Positions 28,117-33,043 of a stretch of 33,043 bases of DNA are shown here, piece after piece. Positions within the stretch are counted from its first letter, which is position 1, and each line of letters starts with the position of its first letter. The notes under the pieces were generated by a model that saw only the letters and a program-made list of their open reading frames with translations, did not search any database and had not been told where the DNA came from. Both the position numbers and the translations under genes were made by a program. The stretch covers positions 1-33,043 of the forward strand of contig JAOAPO010000293.1 of the NCBI GenBank assembly GCA_025462945.1, given 5' to 3'. Source of the DNA: Bryobacterales bacterium (GTDB lineage Bacteria; Acidobacteriota; Terriglobia; Bryobacterales; Bryobacteraceae).

Positions 28117-29316
28117 TCAGCCAAGCATCAAAACCCCGGCGGCGATGGTGAGGACTGCAAGCGGCGCACCGGTCCGGAAGTACTCCCAAAAACCGATCTG
28201 GACCTCGTGCCGCGCCTTCTGCACCACTATAAGATTCGCGACCGAACCGAGAAGTGTCAGGTTTCCTGCCAGGGTGGTCGACATCGCCAGCGCCAGCCAG
28301 GAATGCGCCGGGTTCTGCAGTCTGGCGATGAAGGGCTTGAACACCAGCACGGCCGGTACGTTGCTGACAATGTTGGACAGCAGTGCCGCGAAGGTGCTGA
28401 GAGCAAAGGTTCTTTCCAGTCCGAAGCGCTGCGCGATGCGGAAAAGATCTTCGGGCAGGGAAGTCTTCTCCACCCCGGCTATGACGACGAAGAGGCCCGC
28501 GAAGAGTACCAGTAATGACCAGTCAATCTCGCGATAGACCTTCTCCGGTTTGACGCGCCGTGTGATCAAAAGGATGGCGCCTGCGAGCAGGGCCACCTGG
28601 GGCACGGGGCGCCCGACGAAGAACAGGACGATCATCCCCGCTGATACCGCCACCGATTTCCACATCAGGACTTTGTTCGTGCGCACGGGCCGGCGATCCA
28701 CGGTCGCCTGCTCTCCGAGCGAGAACTCGCGACGGTAGAACAGGGCGATGACGCCAATAGTAAGCACCAAACCGACAGCGCCTATGGGCGCGAGGGCAGC
28801 CGTGAAGACGCGGTAGTGGATTCCCGAAAAGCTGCCCACCATCATATTCTGCGGGTTCCCTGTGATGGTGGCGACGCTGCCGATGTTCGAGGCCATGGCG
28901 ACGGCCAACAGATAGGGAACGGGGTTACGCCGCAGTTGCTTCGTAATCTCGAGAACCAACGGCGTCAGCACCAGGCACATAGTGTCGTTCACGAAAAAGG
29001 CCGAGAAGAATCCAGCGACCAAAACGACTGCCGCAAGCAGCACAATCGGACGGTGCGCGTGTTCCACAACCCACTCCGCCACCGCCGCGAAGAAGCCGGA
29101 AAGGCGCAGATTGGCGACAACGATCATCATGCCGAAAAGCAGAACGATTGTGTCGAAATTGATAGAAGCCCAGGCTTCGGCCAGTGGCATGACGCCCGTG
29201 GCGACCATCAGGCTTGCGCCGATGATGCAGGCTCCGGTCCGGTCAATCCGCAGGAACGGCAGCCGACCCGCCGCGAGAACTACATAGACGGCAACAAAGA
29301 TGAGCAGCGCGGCCAA
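28117..29316 (-). CDS. SLC13/ArsB/NhaD-type anion or arsenite permease
   Basis: Polytopic; ITGNPQNMMVGSFSGIHY, AFFVNDTMCLVLTPLVLEITKQL, AMSTTLAGNLTLLGSVANLIVVQKA. Confidence 0.88.
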   Translation of the reverse strand: MAALLIFVAVYVVLAAGRLPFLRIDRTGACIIGASLMVATGVMPLAEAWASINFDTIVLLFGMMIVVANLRLSGFFAAVAEWVVEHAHRPIVLLAAVVLVAGFFSAFFVNDTMCLVLTPLVLEITKQLRRNPVPYLLAVAMASNIGSVATITGNPQNMMVGSFSGIHYRVFTAALAPIGAVGLVLTIGVIALFYRREFSLGEQATVDRRPVRTNKVLMWKSVAVSAGMIVLFFVGRPVPQVALLAGAILLITRRVKPEKVYREIDWSLLVLFAGLFVVIAGVEKTSLPEDLFRIAQRFGLERTFALSTFAALLSNIVSNVPAVLVFKPFIARLQNPAHSWLALAMSTTLAGNLTLLGSVANLIVVQKARHEVQIGFWEYFRTGAPLAVLTIAAGVLMLG

Positions 29317-29396
29317 TCCTCAGGTTACGTTACCCTGGCTTCGCAATAGCTACGTCGTGCTATTGCTTTGTCTCCCGGGAACTGAAACACTGCGGC

Positions 29397-30359
29397 TTGA
29401 GCTTCCTCTCACGTTTGCGCCTTCCCGTGGTCGGCGCGCCGCTGTTCGTCATCTCGAATCCGGAACTGGTGATCGCGCAGTGTACGTCGGGTATTGTGGG
29501 TGCGTTTCCGGCTTTGAACGCCAGACCCGTTTCGCAACTGGACGAGTGGCTGCATCGCATCACCGAGGAACTCGCAGCATGGGATCGTATGCACCCTGAT
29601 CAGCCGGCGGCCCCATTTGCCGTGAATCAGATCGTGCACCGCACAAATGGTCGACTCGAGCAGGATCTGGAGCTGTGTGCCCGCTGGCGGGTGCCCGTCG
29701 TCATTACCTCACTTGGTGCCCGGGAGGATCTCAATCAGGCCGTACACGCGTGGGACGGCATCACGCTCCACGATGTGATCAACGATCGTTTCGCGCACAA
29801 GGCGATTGAGAAGGGCGCCGATGGCCTCATCGCCGTGGCTGCCGGGGCCGGGGGCCATGCGGGCACGATCTCGCCCTTCGCGCTGGTACAGGAGATTCGG
29901 GCGTGGTTTGACGGACCGCTTGCGCTCTCCGGTTCGATCGCCAGCGGCCGGTCGATCCTGAGCGCGATCGCGATGGGCGCTGACCTGGCGTACATCGGCT
30001 CCGCCTTTATCGCCACGCAGGAGGCGAATGCTGCCGAAGCGTATAAGCAGTCGATCGTGGACTCCGCAGCGGCCGACATTGTGTACACCAACCTGTTCAC
30101 GGGGGTACATGGCAACTATCTGAACTCGTCGATCATCGCAGCTGGACTTGATCCGGAGCAGCTCCCGCAGAGTGACCCCTCGAAGATGGATTTCGGCTCG
30201 GGAGGCAGCAGTGCAAGCAAGGTGTGGCGAGACATATGGGGTTGCGGGCAAGGCATCAGCGCAATCCACGACGTTCCCTCCGCGAGTGCACTAGTAGCTC
30301 GTCTTAAGGCCGAATACCACGCCGCGAAAGCAGATCTTGATGAACGTTACCGGACTTGA
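29397..30359 (+). CDS. Nitronate monooxygenase (2-nitropropane dioxygenase-like)
   Basis: LRLPVVGAPLFVISNPELVIAQCTSGIVGAFPALNARP; ADGLIAVAAGAGGHAGTISPFALVQEIR; GADLAYIGSAFIATQEANA. TTG start. Confidence 0.92.
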   Translation: MSFLSRLRLPVVGAPLFVISNPELVIAQCTSGIVGAFPALNARPVSQLDEWLHRITEELAAWDRMHPDQPAAPFAVNQIVHRTNGRLEQDLELCARWRVPVVITSLGAREDLNQAVHAWDGITLHDVINDRFAHKAIEKGADGLIAVAAGAGGHAGTISPFALVQEIRAWFDGPLALSGSIASGRSILSAIAMGADLAYIGSAFIATQEANAAEAYKQSIVDSAAADIVYTNLFTGVHGNYLNSSIIAAGLDPEQLPQSDPSKMDFGSGGSSASKVWRDIWGCGQGISAIHDVPSASALVARLKAEYHAAKADLDERYRT

Positions 30360-31443
30360 ATTGATACCAGTGCGCGCCTCGGAACGCACTGTCTGGCTGA
30401 TTGTCAGGCTGTCTACCGACGAGGGCCTCACGGGTCTCGGCGAGGCTTCCGATGCATTCGGCTTCGCGAATACAACCAGGCAGGATGCTCTCCGGATGGA
30501 AGCGGAGTTACGCGAGATGTTCACGCAGGTGAAGGGCGTGTCACCTGCCGACATTGAGGCGTTTGCGCGGGTCGTTGCTCCGGTCGGAGTTCTCGGCGGG
30601 CTGGTATCGGCCACTGCGGCCAGCGCCATTGAACAGGCTCTCTGGGATCTGGCAGGGCAGGCGCTTGCGGTCCCTGCGTACCAACTGCTTGGCCCGAAGG
30701 TGAGAGACACCCTTCCGGTCTACGCCAACATCAATCGCGCCTCGAAGCCGAGAACGCCGGAGGGGTTCGCGAACACCGCGCGCCGGGCGGTAGCCGATGG
30801 GTTCCGCGCGATCAAGGCCGCGACGTTTGACGGCTACCAGAGCCAAACCGCTGATGAGGGCATCGCGTGCATGTTCGCCATCCGTGAAGCTGTCGGGCCT
30901 GATGTAGAAGTTATGGTCGATTGCCATGCGTTCTTCGATGTCCCGCTGGCTGTGGAAGTAGCGCGCCGGCTGGAGCCCTGCAACCTGAGCTGGTACGAGG
31001 AGCCGGTTTTGCCGGAGGAGACCGAGGCCACGCTCGAGATCCGCAAGAGTATTCGGCAGAAGATGGCGGGCGGTGAGTTGCTTTTTGGCGTACAAGGTTT
31101 CCAGGCGTTGTGTCAGTCACGGGCGGTCCACCTGATCATGCCCGACGTAAAGCATTGCGGCGGTTTGCTGGAACTGACGAGGATCGCGGCGATGGCGGAG
31201 AGCTATGGGGTGCAGGTGGCGCCGCATAATCCCAGCGGTCCGGTGGCGACCGCGGCGAGCGTGCACGTTTGCGCGGTGCTGCCGAACTTCCACAGCCTGG
31301 AATTGCAGTGGGGCGAGGCGGACTGGCGGGCTGACTTGCTGATGCCGACGGAAGAGTTTGTTAACGGCACCATCAGGGTTTCTGAACGTCCCGGATTCGG
31401 CGTCAGGCTGAATGACAGACTCGCAGTTGCCCACGCGATCTAG
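30340..31443 (+). CDS. Mandelate racemase/muconate lactonizing enzyme family (enolase superfamily)
   Basis: VRLSTDEGLTGLGEASDAF, EQALWDLAGQALAVPAYQLLG, VMVDCHAFFDVPLAVEVARRLEP, WYEEPVLPEE, IMPDVKHCGGLLELTRIAAMAESYGVQVAPHNPSGPVATAAS. Start codon lies inside the upstream gene. Confidence 0.93.
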   Translation: MNVTGLELIPVRASERTVWLIVRLSTDEGLTGLGEASDAFGFANTTRQDALRMEAELREMFTQVKGVSPADIEAFARVVAPVGVLGGLVSATAASAIEQALWDLAGQALAVPAYQLLGPKVRDTLPVYANINRASKPRTPEGFANTARRAVADGFRAIKAATFDGYQSQTADEGIACMFAIREAVGPDVEVMVDCHAFFDVPLAVEVARRLEPCNLSWYEEPVLPEETEATLEIRKSIRQKMAGGELLFGVQGFQALCQSRAVHLIMPDVKHCGGLLELTRIAAMAESYGVQVAPHNPSGPVATAASVHVCAVLPNFHSLELQWGEADWRADLLMPTEEFVNGTIRVSERPGFGVRLNDRLAVAHAI

Positions 31444-31650
31444 CGAGCTACTTACCGGTGACGGTGGGCTGTCGACTGACAGGATGCGGTCATGCCTGAT
31501 CCCGCCTATTGCGCCGACTCAGCAGGATTGTGCATGAACTCGATAATCCCTGCAGACGGCGCGACGGGCCAATGAGCGCCCCGCGCTAATCGGCCAGGAA
31601 CGTGCTTAGTGGATTGTAAGTTCCGGCACAATACCGGACAGAGGGAACAA

Positions 31651-31830
31651 ATGGATAGAAGCACAACAGATCAGGTTAAGGGTACCTTTCACGAACTGAA
31701 GGGAAAAGTAAAAGAGACGGTCGGGGATGTTATCAACGACGACAAGATGAAGGCTGAGGGGCAGGACGAGAATCTCAGCGGCAAGGTGCAAAAGAAGGTG
31801 GGCGAAATCGAAAAGGTTTTCAACAGCTAG
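31651..31830 (+). CDS. CsbD family stress protein
   Basis: MDRSTTDQVKGTFHELKGKVKETVGDVINDDKMKAEGQDENLSGKVQKKVGEIEKVFNS. Confidence 0.93.
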   Translation: MDRSTTDQVKGTFHELKGKVKETVGDVINDDKMKAEGQDENLSGKVQKKVGEIEKVFNS

Positions 31831-31881
31831 ATACGCCGCCGGGCATTTCCCTCTCAAGAGGGATGGGGCAGGGAGACAAAG

Positions 31882-32094
31882 ATGAACAAAACGGTTGGAA
31901 TTGTGCTCATTGCGCTCGGCATCGCCGGGCTTGCGTGGGGCGGATTTACGTACACGACCAGGGAGAAAGTCCTTGATTTCGGCCCGATTCATGCCACCCG
32001 AGAAGAGACTCACACGCTCCCTCTGCCTCCACTGGCGGGGGCGCTCGCGTTGGCGGGCGGCATTGTGCTCCTGACAACCGGCAAAAAAGGCTAA
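31882..32094 (+). CDS. DUF3185-like small membrane protein
   Basis: MNKTVGIVLIALGIAGLAWGGFTYTTREKVLDFGPIHATREETHTLPLPPLAGALALAGGIVLLTTGKKG; two TM segments. Confidence 0.78.
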   Translation: MNKTVGIVLIALGIAGLAWGGFTYTTREKVLDFGPIHATREETHTLPLPPLAGALALAGGIVLLTTGKKG

Positions 32095-32150
32095 GGCTCA
32101 GCCGACAGGCGAGCCAGCCATCAAATCAAAGAGCAAAGGAAAACCGACTG

Positions 32151-32309
32151 ATGATACTCCTCCTTATCCTGTTGTTATTAGTTCTCGGCGGCGGTGGTGG
32201 CTACTACGGCCATAGCCGCTGGGGTCGTGGCGGCGGAGCCGGCATTGGGCTCGGCACCGTTCTTCTCGTCCTTTTGGTCGTCTACATGGTAGGCGGCGTC
32301 CGGTTCTGA
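32151..32309 (+). CDS. DUF3309-like very small membrane protein, 52 aa
   Basis: MILLLILLLLVLGGGGGYYGHSRWGRGGGAGIGLGTVLLVLLVVYMVGGVRF. Absent from the ORF track because of its length. Confidence 0.72.
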   Translation: MILLLILLLLVLGGGGGYYGHSRWGRGGGAGIGLGTVLLVLLVVYMVGGVRF

Positions 32310-32469
32310 AATGGAGCGACGGTTTCAGCACAGTGCGCGCAACTACTACGCAAGCTGCTGAGACCTTAGCTGAGTTGATGCTTCTTGAGTAACCTGCCCG
32401 CTTGATAGACCAGGGCAAATCGCGTTTGGAACCAAGCGTGCTATCCAGCACGAAGGAGAAACGATTTTT

Positions 32470-32763
32470 ATGAAACGGCTGCTCATTTTCACCACGGCTT
32501 TATTACTACTGATTACTGTTGGCTGCGACGTCCGGGGGCGTGATGGCGCGCCCGGTGCCTCGGGTACCGCGGGCGCTGCTGGCAGCGACGGGCGTTCCGG
32601 CGCATCTGGGGCGGAAGGCAAGTCGGGCTTAGACGGTGCGGCTGGCCAGAACGGGTCTACTGGCCAGGCCGGAACCGCCGGCGTGGCGGGCGCGGCAGGC
32701 GCTGCCGGAGCTACGGGCGCCGAAGGCGCTAAGGGAGATAAAGGCACCCCGGCCCGGCCCTGA
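32470..32763 (+). CDS. Collagen-like (Gly-X-Y)n lipoprotein
   Basis: MKRLLIFTTALLLLITVGC signal/lipobox followed by about 24 consecutive GXY triplets (GRD GAP GAS GTA GAA GSD GRS ... GDK GTP). Confidence 0.85.
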   Translation: MKRLLIFTTALLLLITVGCDVRGRDGAPGASGTAGAAGSDGRSGASGAEGKSGLDGAAGQNGSTGQAGTAGVAGAAGAAGATGAEGAKGDKGTPARP

Positions 32764-33043
32764 TCGTCACGGCTTTCCCTCCTCTGCCGTGCCGCACCCG
32801 CGGGCGGGCAGGGGAGGGGGGCACTGTAGGCGAGAAGGCGCGGTGTCTCAGTACCGAGATCAGGCATCCGATCTCGTTCCCCTACGACTTTGTTCCATTT
32901 CACGATTCCGGCTTGAGCGTGCCGTAGCGTCGAGGCGCCGTTTGTGGAGTCACACGCCTGGCAGCTTGATCTGGCTCCCTTCGGGTTACCCATCCGCGCG
33001 GCGGGGCCGAATCCAAAGAACTCCCACGAAGCCGTAACAGGGA

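Noticed and set aside
31848-31863. TCCCTCT-CA-AGAGGGA inverted repeat between CsbD and the DUF3185-like gene
   Set aside because: Short stem, 2-nt loop and no T-tract; may be a minor mRNA structure but is not supportable as a terminator.
32346-32993. 215-aa minus-strand ORF with PAAPAAPATPAVPAWP repeats
   Set aside because: Reverse complement of the Gly-X-Y collagen-like gene; the repeat is a by-product of the plus-strand coding repeat.
32930-33043. Resemblance of the right edge (GAAGCCGTAACAGGGA; CTCCCTTCGGGTTA) to 16S rRNA 3'-end sequence
   Set aside because: The two similar-looking stretches would be in opposite orientations and the intervening sequence does not match 16S; treated as coincidence.
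1-33043. CRISPR array, prophage, integron, toxin-antitoxin, biosynthetic cluster, tRNA/rRNA genes
   Set aside because: Looked for direct repeats, integrase/transposase motifs, Cas motifs, NRPS/PKS motifs and cloverleaf-like regions by eye; none found.

Overview
The window is GC-rich and densely coding. It looks chromosomal and gene content suggests an Acidobacteria (Bryobacter/Solibacter-like) genome; that lineage is an inference. About 27 protein genes can be supported. They include a partial methyltransferase, a VOC protein, a tandem pair of Nif3-like proteins (one with a Tat leader), and an FAD-linked oxidase. Further along are an ABC ATPase with a DUF1345-like membrane protein, an NfrB-like membrane glycosyltransferase with a C-terminal MshEN motif, and a Rossmann F420/NADP-reductase-like gene broken by an in-frame TGA. 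Then come a Cip1-like secreted protein, a DUF1501 + DUF1549/DUF1553 pair, YchF, a Gfo/Idh/MocA oxidoreductase separated from its Tat leader by an in-frame TGA, and two c-type cytochromes with a strong hairpin between them. A PlsC / acyl-CoA synthetase / giant STK-ATPase operon follows, then an adenosine-specific kinase family protein, a PIG-L deacetylase, an SLC13/ArsB-type permease, a nitronate monooxygenase and an enolase-superfamily enzyme. The right end holds a small stress/envelope cluster (CsbD, DUF3185-like, DUF3309-like, collagen-like lipoprotein). I saw no CRISPR array, prophage, complete IS element, rRNA or tRNA. I found no clear-cut new system. The best leads are the NfrB-MshEN protein, the two TGA-interrupted genes, the paired Nif3 proteins, the lipid-gene/kinase operon, the collagen-like lipoprotein cluster, and two small orphan-like ORFs.
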